Assembly (NCBI RefSeq): GCF_009870125.1
Contig: NC_046679.1
Location: forward strand, 17,670,001 to 17,734,000
DNA length: 64,000 nucleotides
Reading direction: 5' to 3'
Source of the DNA: Drosophila pseudoobscura
Taxonomy: Eukaryota > Arthropoda > Insecta > Diptera > Drosophilidae
Shown here: one piece after another, positions 32,731 through 47,700 of the stretch
Layout of the letters: every line of letters starts with the position of its first letter
Position numbering within the stretch: the first letter of the stretch is position 1
The notes under the pieces: generated by a model
What the model was told of the DNA's origin: nothing
Databases searched by the model: none
What the model saw: only the letters and a program-made list of their open reading frames with translations
Translations under genes and position numbers: made by a program

Positions 32731-35700
32731 ATGAAAACGCGTCTGGTCTCACTCACCTATCGCGGCAGTGCATCCGTCGATCCCCGCTACTCGGCCTCCA
32801 TGCTGCCTTGGACAATCAACGACATACGATCCACGGAGAGCTACACAAAGGTGAGTCCGGCTGTTAGAAGGGGAAAACACGGGAATTATTATTACTACTT
32901 TATTAGGAGGCATTACAAGTGCCTTCCAATCGTTTCCCTCTTTTCCACTGAACGTTGGAAATGATGCGAAAAGTCGGTCAAAAGTCCCTATAGTCAACAC
33001 TCCGAATATACACAAGTCTTACTTTTAAGAACTACTACTAGTCCCGAAAACCTATGTGGAATTCCACTACTATTGTAGTCTGAGTTCTCCCCAACTCCGG
33101 CATCAAAGGCTACAGATGTATGCAGATATATGATGAATACATAATCCATTCAAGGCATTTGGTGTTCTTCGAACTCAAAGTGGAGCTAATGCTCCACAGA
33201 CTACGAGTATTTCCAAATTATGTGCGAATGTGTTTCCTGAAAATCCAATCCAATACCCCCCACACCACCCCCTTACTTCTCTACTCGTATATTTATATCG
33301 TAGTACTGGCATTCCTATCAGTTTTGTGCCTTTGGCGCAATTAAAAGCAATTTGCAATTATTACGGCTCAGTAAATCAATTATGAGCCGTGAGAGACGGC
33401 AAAAGAGGCAGTCCGAAAAGCCAATGAAATTTAATTAATCATTTTGCGCTCCATGAAGGATGATTATTCCGATTGGTGACCCATTAGCTTGCGTTCCCTG
33501 GGGGTGGCCTGTGGGGTGTCCCTAAAAATACCACCAGGATAAACGATGACGGAAGAAACGGGCTATTGTGAGGCTCCAATACTGATTCGGGGGGTGATTC
33601 ACATGGCCAGGGCACAGAAGAGATTACGCCGAGGTGTGGGGCACGTGAGGCAACAAGTTGGCCCCCCTCGCCCCTCTTCGATTAAGGCTTAAAATAGAAA
33701 TCTAGGTGGCTACCGTCCTTTAGATTGAACTGGAACACAATTAAACAACATTTTTAAAGTTCAGTCTTCAAATATGCCTATGAAACGCACTGTAAGAACC
33801 ATGCAAAGAGTCTGCCGTGAATACTCCGCCTTTCTTTTGTCCAGTTTGGCTTCATTCAGGGGCATGGCTGGTGGCTGCGTGTTGCTGGGACCTGAAGCCC
33901 TGAATCCGTTCTACGTGCCTGTGGCCATGCCCCGGAGGATTCTGCTTTGGCAATTGTTGTTGATGCTTATCGAATGTACCCGGAGAGGGCTTGGGGACCG
34001 GTCGGAGCTGGAGCTTACCAAACAGCCGGGGTGTCATATAAATAAATAGTTGGCCAGAATCCGGAGGGGGAACGGCTGGTACTGCGGTTCTGCAACTATA
34101 ATACGAGTACCTGCTCTGTTCTTTTGCAGCCTGGATATTATATCACTTTCGAGAACCATTAGCTCCGGCTCGAGTGACACTTTATCCGTGCTCTCGCAAT
34201 CCACTTGGCTCTGGGTATTCCATGACTGACACTTTTCAGACCAGACTCCATAATTCGCTTCGTATTTTCTTGTTTAAATATTTACTCAAGCCTGCACACA
34301 CTTGTTTATTCAAATTGTTAGTCTCTCTCTCTCTCTGCTGCTTGTAAATTGACACTAAATAAACACGCACCTAGAGAGAACGAAGAGAGACATCAAGAGA
34401 GATCCCGTGTGGAGGGAGGAGTGGGGCAGAGGGGGCAGAGGGGCAGCATGAATGACAATGTTTGCCGAAGCTCCTCCCCTTCCTCCGTGTGGCTGCTTAT
34501 TGCTTATTATGTTAAATAGCGCATGAAAATTATAACAGGCTGACTTCTTGGACGAACGGACGGACGGACGGATGGTGCAACCACCCAGCACCACCCCCTC
34601 CCCGCCACAAGTGAGGCATGTGAGGCAACAACATTCCAACATCCGAGGCTTGAGTGCAAGTTGCTGAATAAACATTTTTGGCTCTGCTTTCCACCTTTGG
34701 ATACGTATCCGATTGTGTCTTCGTATTTCTCGGGGTACAGTCTCGTATCAGTTGGCAATTGATGGATCCCGGGAGTGGAGTGGTCCGGCGGGGTGTCGGG
34801 ATGCAACAGCTCAATATACCTCTATTTTATTGTATTCAAGGCGAGAATGCTGAGAATCAGTTGGTTCAAATTCAAAGCAAATTCCAAGTATCGCACGTCA
34901 TTTGCCATGACTCCGTGAAATAGAGGCGTCTTTGGGGATCATAGGACAGGGCACTTCAAATAGTTTTTATCGCCGAATACGTATATTGTGAGACCTGCCA
35001 CATGCAGGTCATCGTAGCAGGGCACGAATCATGGATAGCACAACATTTGTATCGTATCATCGTATCTATCGTATTCCCTTTGGTGCTCCCAAATCTGACC
35101 ATCTCTGAGGAGGTGGCTCTCTCTCTGGCGGCGCTACCTTTCGGGTGGCAGGAGCAAAAGTCCCCCGCCGTTGTCGACGCTTGTTTCCATTCATTGACGT
35201 CACAGCGCGAGGAAGTTGTGGCAGGAAGGAGAGGTGGAGGGAAAGAGTGGCCTGGTTGCGGCATGGACGGGAAAGAAAATCAATACGCAGCTTGTTTCTG
35301 TTTCTGTTTCTGTTTCTGTTTCGTTTTCCCATTTTGCTTTGGCTCGCACTTTGATGCCACTTTTGGTGCTTGTTCCGTGCCTGCTGCCTGCTCCGGCGGG
35401 AAGTCACTCAAGCCCCGTTGGTTATCCGTTTTTGGCCAGAGTCACTTGACCCGTCCCGTCCCGTCCCCTACTGTTCCCCCTACTGGTATCTGCCGCGGCA
35501 TAAATGGTTTCGCACTTCATCATCGTCAGCTGCCCCGCCACTCGCATCCACTACTCGGCCGCCCACCCACTCCTTTCCGACTGGCTGACAGGACTCTGTT
35601 TTGTGGTCTGCTGGTTTCCGGATACGTGTTTGCCGCTCCCTTGGCATCGCTGCCACTCTGCGTACGAGTCGAGTCAGCAAATGCATACGCAGATGCAGAT

Positions 35701-38700
35701 GGGAGGCACGTGAGGCATGTGTGTTCCCCCGACTTAAAACCCCAGAGAAATCCAGCTACGAACTGCAATCAATTTTATTTTTAGTCAACAAGAAGGGATT
35801 ATAAGTGTTTGTCGGCAGCCTCCACATCATCCTTGGACGGGGAGCGCAGGTAGACACTCGCATCGGTCAAAGGGGTGTTTGTGGTGCCAGCAGATAGAAT
35901 GCTCTCCGAGTCCTCGAAGTCCGGGGACGGAGGCGCGACCTTTGGGGCAGGCTTCTTGGGGGCCTGGGCCTGGTCTGGGGCCTGCTGCCGGCGCTCCTCC
36001 TCGAGCTTGAGCTCCAGCTGGCGACGGCGCAGCGGGGACATGACTCCCAGCCTGGCGTGCTCCATCTGTCGTCCCAACGCGGCCTCGCTGAAGGGCATCA
36101 GCTTGCCGAATCGGATGTGCTGCATGATCTCGAAGTGGGCCAGCACCTCGTTGAGGTACATGAAGAGCAAGCTGCGGTAGATCTTGGTCCAGGAGGAGAG
36201 GGCGGCCAGGCTCCACAGCTGGCAGGAGTGCATGGCGAAGGTGCCCATCTTGGTGTCCGACACGTGCCCGATGCTGCCGATCAGCAGGTACTCCGACCTG
36301 TAGCGGGAGACCACGTCCGCGTCGAGCATTTGCCGCGGCGAGAAGGGGGCCTCGTAGCTCAGCTGGGCCACGCCCCAGAGGAACGGCATGAACTGGAAGG
36401 TGTCCAGGGAGTAGGCTCCGTGGCTGCCGGCCGACTCCATGGTGTAGATCACCTGCAGACGCCGCACGAACTTCAGGTAGCGCGCGAAGATCACCAGGGC
36501 CGAGGCGGCAACGTCGTCCTCCTGCAGGATCTGCGCCCGGAACAGGGAGCACAGGAAGAAGAGGAAGCTCAGCTCATGGCCGGTGCCGTAGTCGATCCTG
36601 GTGGCGTTCCCGAACGACCCGGACAGGTACTGGCCCAGCTCGTTCACGTACTGGCACTTGCTGGCGGGCACCGCCTTCTCCACCATCGGGTAGATGCCCC
36701 GGAGCATGCTGCGCGACCACCGGCGGTAGGCCTTATTCCCCTGCTCAATGGAGCTGGCGAACGACGCCGCGTTGTCCACCATGATGGGCGGATTGTTGTG
36801 GATCATCGCCTCCAGCTGGTCGAAGATACCTGCCAGCCGCGTGATGGCCGGGCTGACCGGAATGCTGTCGCTCAGCCGCAGGCCCTGAATCGTCGTGCTC
36901 ACGGTGTTGATGTACGCAATCAGCTCGTGATATGCCTGCGAGATCTCCCACAGGTGCACGTCCTGGTGCTTGACTATCCGCGCCTCTGGCCCCAGGCTGG
37001 ATTGGCTGCAGAACTCGGTCATTAGCCTGATCTTGCCGGCCATCTTCGACTTGCTTTCGCATGTGTCCCCCATAGTTTGGTATGCAATTTGTATTTGGTA
37101 TCTATGGATCAGATCAGATCCCTAGGGTATTGGCTTGTGTCAGTGCCGGTGCTGGGCTTTCCAGACTGGATCTGACAGTTCCGAAATGTTCAGCTGTCAA
37201 CGCGAGCCACCTACTCGGTGAAGCAAAAGTGAAGTCGACCCCTTTAGGAGTCTCCTAAAAGGTGTCTTTCCGTCTGTTTCTATTGAAAGTCGACCCTGCC
37301 GGGGGCGAGGGGCTGAAGCTGAATACTACGTGAATAATTCATGCCTTAATGGAGCCCTGGGAGGGCTTTAAATCAAGTAGAATTAAGGTAGCATACTTTT
37401 ATGGGTCCGAATTAAATCTGCGGATGGTGCTAGCACTTTCTACTTTCATCCACTTTCCCCCCCAAAACTAATATAAGCTCCTGTACTCTTCTTCGTATCG
37501 GGTTAGGGTTATAGAACATGGCTAGGAGTCGTGGATCCTCTAGGGACCCCTCGTTATTGGGATCTGTATTCACAGACAGCGTCCTAGGGCACACCCTACC
37601 ACCATCTATTGTTATACGATCGTCGACGAAAGTGTGGATTCATGAGAGTAGAAAAATAAGCAATGGTAATTGGCCCTCCGTAGAACATGTTTGTGGAAGC
37701 CAGAGACCAGGTCTCTGGACCTGACCCTTTGCCAGTAGTATTTCAAGCGTGCAACCCGTTATTAAAGACGTCAGTGGCAGTAAAGCAAATGTAGTTAATG
37801 CAAATTATATGGCTACAGTCGGCCAGCAACAACGAACAAAGCTAAAACCTATTGTGGACAATTTATTGGGCAACAGCCACAGCGACAGCCACAGCCACAG
37901 CCAACGGGCAGCGTCTGCTGCCGCATGGAGACACGGGCAAAAAACGGTTAAAATGTATAAATCACTGGGCGATAGCACGCGACGGCGACGGCAGCGTCAT
38001 TCAAATGAAAGAGACAGCAACAGCGACAGCAACAGCTGTTTCTGACATGGCGTCTAACTGCACTTTAGTGCGAATGGGTGGGCGTGCGAGCTAGACGGCA
38101 ATACTCGTATCTACGAAGCTACGAGAGGCCGAGGAGCAATCTAGAGATGGTCTCGTGCTCAGGGACCTCCCGCATCATGCGTGCACAAATCATCGATATC
38201 GATTGCGCGATCGTGAGCGACACGGGATATTGTGTCCATTGTCTTTCGATTGTAATGATCCGATTGCGATTAGATGGGAGAGTGTCGAAAGTCTCAAGTG
38301 CCTCAATTGATAGTCCGTGACTGAAAGCTCCGACCCACCCGTGTCCATCTCTAGGGCAAATACATGTATGTACATGCAGGTGTAATTTCATGTAGAATCG
38401 TGGCATTACCTTCCTTCAATTAGACCTGAAGTGACGCAGAGGGGGCCGGAGCGGGGGAGGTCAAAGTGGAGTTTAAAGAGGTCAAGCCGTCAATTGTTCT
38501 AGGGAAAAATACCATATTACGTATACGCAGCGTGCGTCACAGTTTGCATTATATTCTTGACGCATTTACATTTCAATGCGGTTGTTGGCCAGCAATGGAA
38601 GAACAAGCGAATGCAGGACACATGTACGATCCAGCCTTATTTGGGTACAGTTGAGTAGAAAAGTTGAGTACCCCTTTTCAGATTTCAATTTCCTTGTAAT

Positions 38701-41700
38701 GAAAGTGTGCGTGGACGGAAACTGGAACCGAGAAAGAGATCAATCATTTACCCGGCCCCTGGGCTCTGTCGGCCCCGGTGGGTGACGGTAGGCGACGCTC
38801 CTTCGTCAAGAGTCGAAGGAAATTAATTAAAATAAATTGTCACGGTCGGGGCCTCCACTTAACTGCTGCCATATGTGTGTCAGACGTTTTCAAAATTTTA
38901 ATTAAATGCCAAACGGTGAAACGAAGCCGGGGACTGCCGGGGACCGCCGGGAACCCAGGCCAAGACTGCGGCGGCCCTAATGGCTACGGGGTTGCCAGGC
39001 AGCCCAGTCATTAGGCGTGCTCCCGCAGCAGCTTTCTCAGAGGACATCAATTGCAGGGTTTTGGTTCGCCAATCTAAGAAGAAGGGTCAATGGAGTATCC
39101 TTACTCCCAACTTATTTTCCTCTTTCCTATGCCCTTGCCTTTTCCTTCTCCTTCTCCTTTTGATTGAGTTAAAAGTTTTCCGTTCTGTTTTTCTTCGAAT
39201 TTAGTTTTCAGAGCTGACGCCCCCAGCCCCAGGAGCCCCCCACGGATCCGCCCCAACACTCTACTGTGCTTTGATTTTCATTTAACTTGCTTCGATATTT
39301 AATTAGCGAAATGTAAGATTTTAAGGCAGTTCAAAGTCCATTAGAGAGCACACGGATGTTTTCTCGTTCCCCTTGGTACGCCGTGAACTAAATTGGCAAA
39401 CAAATACGCTTTCTTTGCACATTCCCCGTACATCTAAAACCTTTGAGAACGCGAGACTGAAGGAGAGTCCCCTGCCGTCCTACCAGTGCTGGCCCACAAT
39501 ATACTCGTACTCGTACAAAGATCCCCCAATGGGGCTAAAGAACATAACGACCTGCTTTTCGTACCGCCACAACAACGACGCACCCTGCCCCTGCCCCTGC
39601 CCCTGCCGCTGCTCTAAGCACACAACCCAATTTCCACACCCACACCCAGAGGCAGAGCCACAGCCCCCCATCACCATCGTCTCCCGCTCATAGTTGTTGA
39701 CACTCCCTGGCTACCAGGCTACCAGGCTTTCTGGCTTTCTGGCTTTCGTAGTTGTTAGCATAAAAAGGGGCCAAGAACAAAACGAAAACGTGAAAAAATG
39801 AAACGAAAATACAACCAGAAAATAATAGAGAAACGCAGACCAGCTGATGAGGTGGCGGCGGATGCGGAGGACTCTGCTCTGCCGGAAATGGAGCAGCGGC
39901 CATGTTGCCATGTTGCCACGTTGCCACGTTGCCGTGTTGGCAGGCATGTCACATTGTCATTGCTGCCTCTTTTCCCATTTTTTTCTACTTGTGCAGGCAA
40001 GTATGTAAACTGATTAAAAAGAATTTAATACTGTTAATCTGCTTCGCCTAGTGGAAATGAAACGTTCTCACAAAAGATGCCATAACGTGGTTAATTCCCT
40101 CTAGTCGCTGCTCTGTTCGAGCGGGAACGTTGTGAGTCGCAGCTACGGCCGCGACTCTACACTTATACTCGATGCTCAGGCTCTCCCCCCTGTGTGGGGG
40201 CTGGGAGATATCTCAAGAGTCTGGATACTCTTATAGTCTCTGAGACATGGCTCTATCGACTCGGCTATAGATTCTAATCAAGAACATATTTACTTTATGG
40301 GGTCGGAAACGCTTCCTTCTGGACGTTACACACAACCACTTTGCCCACAAATCTTATACACCCCTATAAAATGGAGCTAAGAATACAGGAAATTACAAAT
40401 ATTAGTACTAAATACAGGAACGATATGCTTGTATTATGTATAAGATCTTTCATCTAATCCCCACTTCAAGCAATGCTCAATTCTGTGCTCGAGCCTGTGA
40501 AATATTTACATACTAATCATCTTGGTTGTGTTGGTTTTCTTGCAGCTATCGGTGGGCATTGAGAATGGCATACTAGAGTCGTACAACTCGGACTTTGAGC
40601 TGCAGTTCAGCCATCCCCTGAAGCACATCGTGGGCATGTGCCGCATCGTACACAAGCCGCAGGCCAAGAGCATCGGCAATGGGTTTCTCCAGCTCAAATC
40701 TAGCGCTGGCCAGGCGGCAGGCAGTGGCCCCTCCAGCGCCGCCGCCGCCACCGCCTCGATGCCTGGTGGCAGCAGCAGCAGCAGCTCGCTGGCCGCCAAC
40801 GGACTGCGGCACACCCTAACCGCGTCCACATCCTACGGCTCGCTCTCGTCCAGCGCGGCCTCCGCTTATCAGCAGCAGCAGGCGGCGGCCTCGGCGGCGG
40901 CAGCAGTGGCAGCAGCGGCCGCGGCTGCGGCGGGTATTTCCGATGGGAGTGGAGCGGCGGAGCAGTTGCAGAATTTCATGGAATTCCAAGGACCCATCAC
41001 TGGACTGGTCTACTTGCTGAAGGATCCGAAGGATCCGCTGCTGCACATTTATCTGTTTGAGTGCGAAACCATCGAGGAGGTAAGTTCAGGGCCCACTCAG
41101 AGCCCGAGGAAAGCCAGATGAATGCCGGATGACGGATGACGGATGGGAAAACTTGTCGACAGCCTGGGCCGACATTGTGTCAGTTGTGTGTCTGTGGTAG
41201 GAGCCATGTGGAATGCATGTGTGGGGACAGTCGGTGGCCTTTTCAAATGCCGTCAAATGGAAATGTTTTTAAAAGTTACCACACAATAGTTTTCCATGGA
41301 AACTACTCGGATTAAATTGCACAGAACCGGGGAAGGAAGCGCTCTAAAGCTCCTAAGCTCTAAAGGTTTTGCGGCTTTGTTTGTGGAACAATGGCTCGGG
41401 ATGCTTAATGAGCGACGACTTCTGGTTGCAGAATCTACCAGATGTGAATTTCAAATTGCATTTCTCATTTTTAGTTGCCGTTTGTCTGAGAAGTAGTGGA
41501 GGCTGCCGAAGAGCGGGGGATATCTACATACAGACTATATTCCAAGGTGCATATTGTAGTCCAGTCAAAAGTAGACTTATAAATCTTGTGAATGCAAATA
41601 GAAAATGGATCTGCCATTAACGAGTTCTTGCTTATTTGGTGGTGTGGTGCCACTCACACGCGACTCTTCGAGACTGTCTTCTAGGGATGTTAAATATTGG

Positions 41701-44700
41701 TATAGAATGAATGGATCTACTTTTCTAAATATCATTTAATATCGATATTTTTGTGGGTTAGGTATAAGACAAAAATAAGATATTTTCCATACTTATCAAA
41801 TATCAAAAACCTTCAAAGAGGTCCAAAGAGGTGACAGACAGTGCACTCTCATCACCTGTCATCATCCTATACGCACTCTCCTACCAAACGACAAGAGTAA
41901 CGGACAGCCAAATGGCGGTGACAGGAGACACAGGAAGGAACGGAACAGCAGAGGCTGAGAACAATCTCGTAGTCCAGTTCATGCACCGAGATTACAACAT
42001 ATACATATTTGAAGAGATGATATTACCGACCATATTACGACCAACCAATATTCTATGATTTCTGGCTGTCACCTAGAAGTGAAGCACTAGCTTGCACACT
42101 AATTTATCCTCTGATTCCGTAAAGTAGCTAACGACCGACTAGTTAATGACCCAGAAACTGAAATAAAAACATTTTTCCATGTTGTAAACAAATTACTGAG
42201 CCACTGTAGTCGCAGTCTTCCGCTTGGTGCCCGGAGAAAACAACCGAATACTATGTCCATCCAATCACTGGTTCAACGCTACAACGAACCACATCTGACC
42301 CCTTTTCCTTATCACGAAACCCTCACGGGCGTGTTTTATTTGCACGTGTGACCTCTTCATTAGGCGAAAGTGGTGGTGGTATTGGTGGGCACCCAGCACG
42401 CCATAAATGACTTCCGCTTGCCTTTCTAATCAAAACCTTAGGCCTTAGGACTTAGGACCTACAGGTCACCTTAGGACCCACCCAACAGGCTCCACATATG
42501 TATGGGGATGGCTCTTCGAGTTGTATTGCTGTGTTTATTGATCGAATGGGTTGGACACTGAATGAATCCCGTTCGCTTCTTCTTTTCAAGCCTGTATCTT
42601 CTATGTGGGTATCGACGTTGATGGAGCCACCAGGCGTGTAACCGTCCACCGTAGAGCTCACAGCTCGTCACAGCTCGATGCTGCGAGTCATTAGCAGTAC
42701 TCGTACTCGTCCGAGTACGAATATGTTAAGAGAACTCTATGCCAGATTGATGTGAAATCGATTTCACATGCGTTTTTTTGTTTTTCACCTTTTGTGATGC
42801 GTGTACCATAAATATAGGACATCGAATTATTTGGCGAAAATCGCAGTTCGTGTTTTCATATATTTTTTTCATTGAACGCTTTTCCAGTTCATTTAAGCGT
42901 AATTGCTGAGGATTTTGCATGTGTTGTGTGTGTGTGGGTTCCTCGTTGTTGCCTCGTTGCATGTCAAAAGCGCTTTAAACCATGTCCGGATGGCGGCCTC
43001 TTCCCCCTTTGCCATGGCAGTTGGCCTGTGTTTTGGCATTGATGTGGACCCCGTCTGGTTGTTGACTGCGAGGTCTCGGCGGGTGAGTGTTTGCGTAGTT
43101 GCAGAGTTTGGCCCCGATCTGTGTCTGCTTTCAGCTGCTTGGCTATCCGATGGCAACTGGGTCACATAACTTTTTTGACTTTAACTGGGTTCCACAGGGG
43201 ATATAAATATCAATTTCTTAAGCAAAAAGGTCCAAGGAAAAGGTGTGATAAGCAGAGCACACCTCGACATAAATGCCCAGCCGTCCCTCTGGATACACTC
43301 CACCAACTGAGGCACTAATTGGTGCCATTAGGCGGTAAGATAAACGCACTTAACCGCCATCCATACACTCCTTCCTTTCCACCCGGAAAGGTAAATGCAG
43401 GAAGAGGGGTAAATGCAGGGCCCTGATGAGCAGGGCATACTTCTGGGGAGCAGGCGCATAGGTGCTCCAAAGCAGCTGCGGCACTTCAACCACATCATAG
43501 GCTCATAAATATTTAAGGGCTCTGCCCCGCCCCGCCTGTTCGGTTTGGGGCCTGTCCCGGTTAGCAGGCGGATCCGTGCCTTGTCCTCTGCTAAATGACG
43601 CGTGGCGCAGAGGTGCCATTCGCCTGTTTAAACTTTGGGCTACCCACCTGGTTCTGGGCAGGACCTAGGCCATCTCGGTTGGTCATTTCCTCGAGTGGGT
43701 TTGCATCCTGTGTCCTGACTGTCAGCAGTTTGAAGACTGCACACAGAAAAGGGCTCAAACCGACTCAGACCTTTTTTGGTAGGAATTCGAGTATACTCGT
43801 ACCATATCCATTCTTGGCACAAAGAAACTTTTCGTAACTAAATTTCAGAGCTAGGGAGGTGGGAAGAGGAGCACGCTCTTTCCGATACGAGTAATTGCCT
43901 CTCATTTTTATTTCCTCGTTTTGCATGCAACAAATGCTATTCTTCGGCTTCCTTTGTATGCCTCGAATCCCCCCCCTCCCATTGAATAGGGACGTTCGAA
44001 GAACTTGGAACCATTTAGGAATGAGAAAGTACTCTATGATTCGATTATATTCGCAGCTCTGCTGCCTGGCTTTTGCCACGAAAAGATGTTCCATTGCATC
44101 TGAACAAACACGATTGCTGAAGAACTGATGTTTTAGTGGAATTAGATACAAAGACCTCTTTTTATTATTAAGATCATATGTTTTGTTAACATGTTCTTCC
44201 CTGATTCAACTGATTGCCAACTGATTCAACAACGATATCATCTTTAGACCATATGTTAACGAATATTATATGTCAAGAAAACACCGATTTCCATATACTT
44301 TTCTGCCGGTATTATTTTGTGGATGTGCATGGAAAATGAACACTGAATATTTTATATAGAGTTTTGCAATTTCTTACCCCAGCCGTAACGCCCAGACGTA
44401 ACGCCAGGACATTCTTTGGCTTCAATCTTTAAAACCGTACATTCGATTAGTGTCATATAGGGTCAAATACATGTATTTTTCAATACTGGAATTTGTGACT
44501 ATTTTTTGTTTACTTTTTGTCGTACGAATGAAACTTAACGACAGAATGGCAGAAATCTGTATATTTAAGCTTTTAATGGAATTTAGTACTCCTGCTGAGA
44601 TTTCCTTCTATAGAGTGCAGGGCCTTCACCTAGGATGAGCCCTGATAGATATGCCTGGTAGCTCCGAGTGACGTCCTTGTTCAAGTCGAGAATTCGCAAC

Positions 44701-47700
44701 GAGTGCCTCTTCTTGATGTTCCTGGCCTCTCCCGCTATGGCCATGACAATAAATACTCTTGACCAGCCTTGGATCACTTCCAGTCTCTCCCCCTGTAAGC
44801 TATGGATCGAGAATCCTTATAGCCACCACAGAATATAATATTGACACTCGTTTGTATGAAGTTACATGAATATTAATTATATTGTTCAACGAAATGTTGA
44901 TTGAACCCTTGACGTCGGACAACACAACGGATTATCGATTGTGGATCCGCTGATTGTAATTTATGATTTTATTTACCACGTATCAAGTATTCGCAGCGTT
45001 GTCTCCCTTTCGCTTTCCATTCCATCTTTCTCCGCATGTTCCTTCACTGCTTCACTACTCTCTGGCGCTCTCCCATTCGCTCTCACCGCTGTGGCTGTAG
45101 CTTCTTCGATTTCGCATGCGCAGGTCGCTTCATTCATTCAGTTGTTGCCTGCTTCGACTGTGGCTGTGGAAGTGGCTGTCACTGTCGCTGTCGCTGTCTC
45201 TGTCGCTGTCTCTGGCTGGGGGATCTGCTGCTGCCCTCAGTCGTCTGACGGCAATCGAACCGCGTGCGCGCTCCGCTGTGAAGGCGGCGACAGCTCCCCC
45301 CCAACGAGAGTGCTGTGAAACTACTTATAATAAACATAGAGTAAATAAATAAATAAATAAATACGAGTTACTGAGCGCAAACCGGGCTAAAGGCATTACC
45401 ATTGTTCGCTTCAACGAATTGCTGGAACGAACACAAAAAATAAACTTGATTTTAGCAAAAAATGCAAAAAAGTGATTAGCAAATAAAAACTCGTAAACAG
45501 AACGTATAGAAAACAAAAATAAATCGGTTAAATAAAAATAAAATCCATAGCAAAATACATATGCATACAGATCCATACTCTTTTCGGTCTGCCTTGATAT
45601 ATCCATAATTTTCACATTCTTCGCACAATTGAAATGCCACTTGAAGAGCATAAACAAATCAATTGAGACCCACTCACGTGGAGTCGAAGCTGGAACGGAT
45701 CCATCATAATCCATGATCATATGGTAGGCAGAAGGACGACCTTCGACCTTGCTTGAAGTTCTCTGGGCTTCTCAATAGGCTTTCATTGTCCCAAATATCG
45801 TACGAGTATAACGGCTATCCGCAAAGTGCCTTTCGCAAACATCTCGACATCGAAATCAATTCGGACCCAAAAGCAAAGCAAAGCAAAGCGAGACCCAAAG
45901 CAAAGTCAATTAACGCGACAATTAGCAGAGGCGCGAGATAAAGATAGAAGATAGATGGATAAACAAATGCACATAGAACTACTACTACTACACATGTACA
46001 TATGTATATATATCTATATATACAGTTATAAATACACACTGACATTGTATTGTAGGAGAATATATTATTATCGGTGCTTGTTTCCCCGGTACTCCCCTGA
46101 GCCGGAGGTTCTAGAGACAAGTGCAGCTCTGGGAACCTTTTTAATTATAATGATTTATCGGGCAGCCAAGCGCAGCTGACAGTACTTTGACCCTTCCGTC
46201 CCTACTCTGTCTCCCGATCGGCCCATCGGCCCATCTCCCTCTCTCTCTCGCCAACAGCTGATCCGTTGGGCCGACAACTGTTTGTTCGAAATTCGAAAAT
46301 ACTTTCGTTAGTCGCGGGGAATCTGTTGGCTATCGAAGCACACTCGGTTCGCATTTGTCACGGGCCTTGATGGTCATTTCAAAGTAAATGGGCATCGTGT
46401 AAGGTCCGGTATATGTAGTTTAACGTATAGGGAGCGCCCCGAGTGGATACACCAAGAGCGAGTAGTCTTTGGCTCACTGAAAGTGGGGGCGGGGGTGTGT
46501 GATGTACATATGTGATGATAATTCAAAAATATCTGATAATAAAAATACACTAAAATTGGCCATTGACAAAGTGTGAGGAAAAAATCTAATAAAATAATCT
46601 ACGAGTATTAATAAAAGCAGTGTTCTCTTTTTCAAATTAGCTGTCAAAAAGTGGTGTTAATATTATTCATCAAAAATAAAAAAGTGAATTATCGAAATAA
46701 AAAGTTCAACTAAATGCAATACAGCAAATAAAATGTGTAATAATTATTAAATTAAAACGATATAAAAAAGCAACAAATGAATCTATTCACAGTGTCACAT
46801 TTTGCTTATGTTTAATAAAAATTAATTACAACACTAATAACAAAATAAATAAAATATGTTTAAATATTCTTGAAACAGCTACATCATTTTACGAACTTTT
46901 CTATAAAAAAAAGAGACTATTTTTACCATGGAAAACTTGTGATATTCACTTATACGTAAACTTTGACCTCGAACCAAAACAAGAAACACGCTCAAAATAG
47001 AACCTTGTGATAATAGCCTGCGGCGTGAGTTGCAAGTGTAAGTTGGGACAGGAATACTCGTACAGAGGCGGCGGAGGATCAGCAGCTTCAATATGTTTAC
47101 TGTGCCGTTCCACCGGGACACCATCCTGACGACCTCGGTCAGCGATGCATCGGTGCTCAACAAGAGCCGGGCCGTACGTAGAGATTCAGAACCAGATCCA
47201 GAACGGAGCTAATCCGTTCAATTGATTTCTATGCCTATGCCTGTGTTCGTTTTTGTTTTACTTCATGTTGGTTTGCCTCTGTGCAATGCCGTCTTATGCA
47301 ATGGCTTTGTTATGCATGCACCGCCGTGATTCGATTCGATTTGATTGCATTGCATTGTTCTTTTGTTCCCAACTAATTGCAGCGTTTAGGCCAAGCTAAA
47401 AGCTAGCTCTCTCTTACCTAACCCTGGCTTCCACTTGTCATTAATTGATTTACCCTTGAGGCGGTCCACCCCTCTGCCATGGCACTCTGTAGATGTCGTT
47501 TCGTTTCCCCATTTCCCTCCACTTTTCATGGATCTTATTGAAACTTAAGAGAAGAGACAATTCCGAGGCAAATGCTTTGAATATTCCATCTTGGGCATTA
47601 CCATATAAAGTGTTTCTGTGTACATTTTCCATCCTATCCTGCAACTTCTCATCAAATTAAATTCCTCGCGCGTGCCAAGTGGCCGAAGGGTCGAAGGGTC

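Larger units (their letters stand above)
32851..40545 (+). other. plx: plx intron 1, hosting an antisense gene
   Basis: The donor AAG|GTGAGT and acceptor TTGCAG|CTATCG are both phase 0. It hosts the PTPA gene on minus (37073-35799) and a DINE-like repeat (40085-40370). It also has (TC)n at about 34320-34337, five TTTCTG repeats at about 35297-35330 and a CTGCCC repeat near 39590. A 260-codon open frame at 35002-35784 looks like low-complexity chance. Confidence 0.6.

Noticed and set aside
35002-35784. 260-codon ATG-started frame on plus in plx intron 1
   Set aside because: It contains a Phe-Cys run made by a TTTCTG repeat, has no recognisable domain and no splice logic with plx. It is most likely chance in a GC-rich stretch, though it is long enough to test for conservation.
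36057-37025. 322-codon open frame on plus
   Set aside because: It lies exactly antisense to the PTPA gene. GC-rich third positions keep the opposite strand free of stops, and the translation shows no domain.
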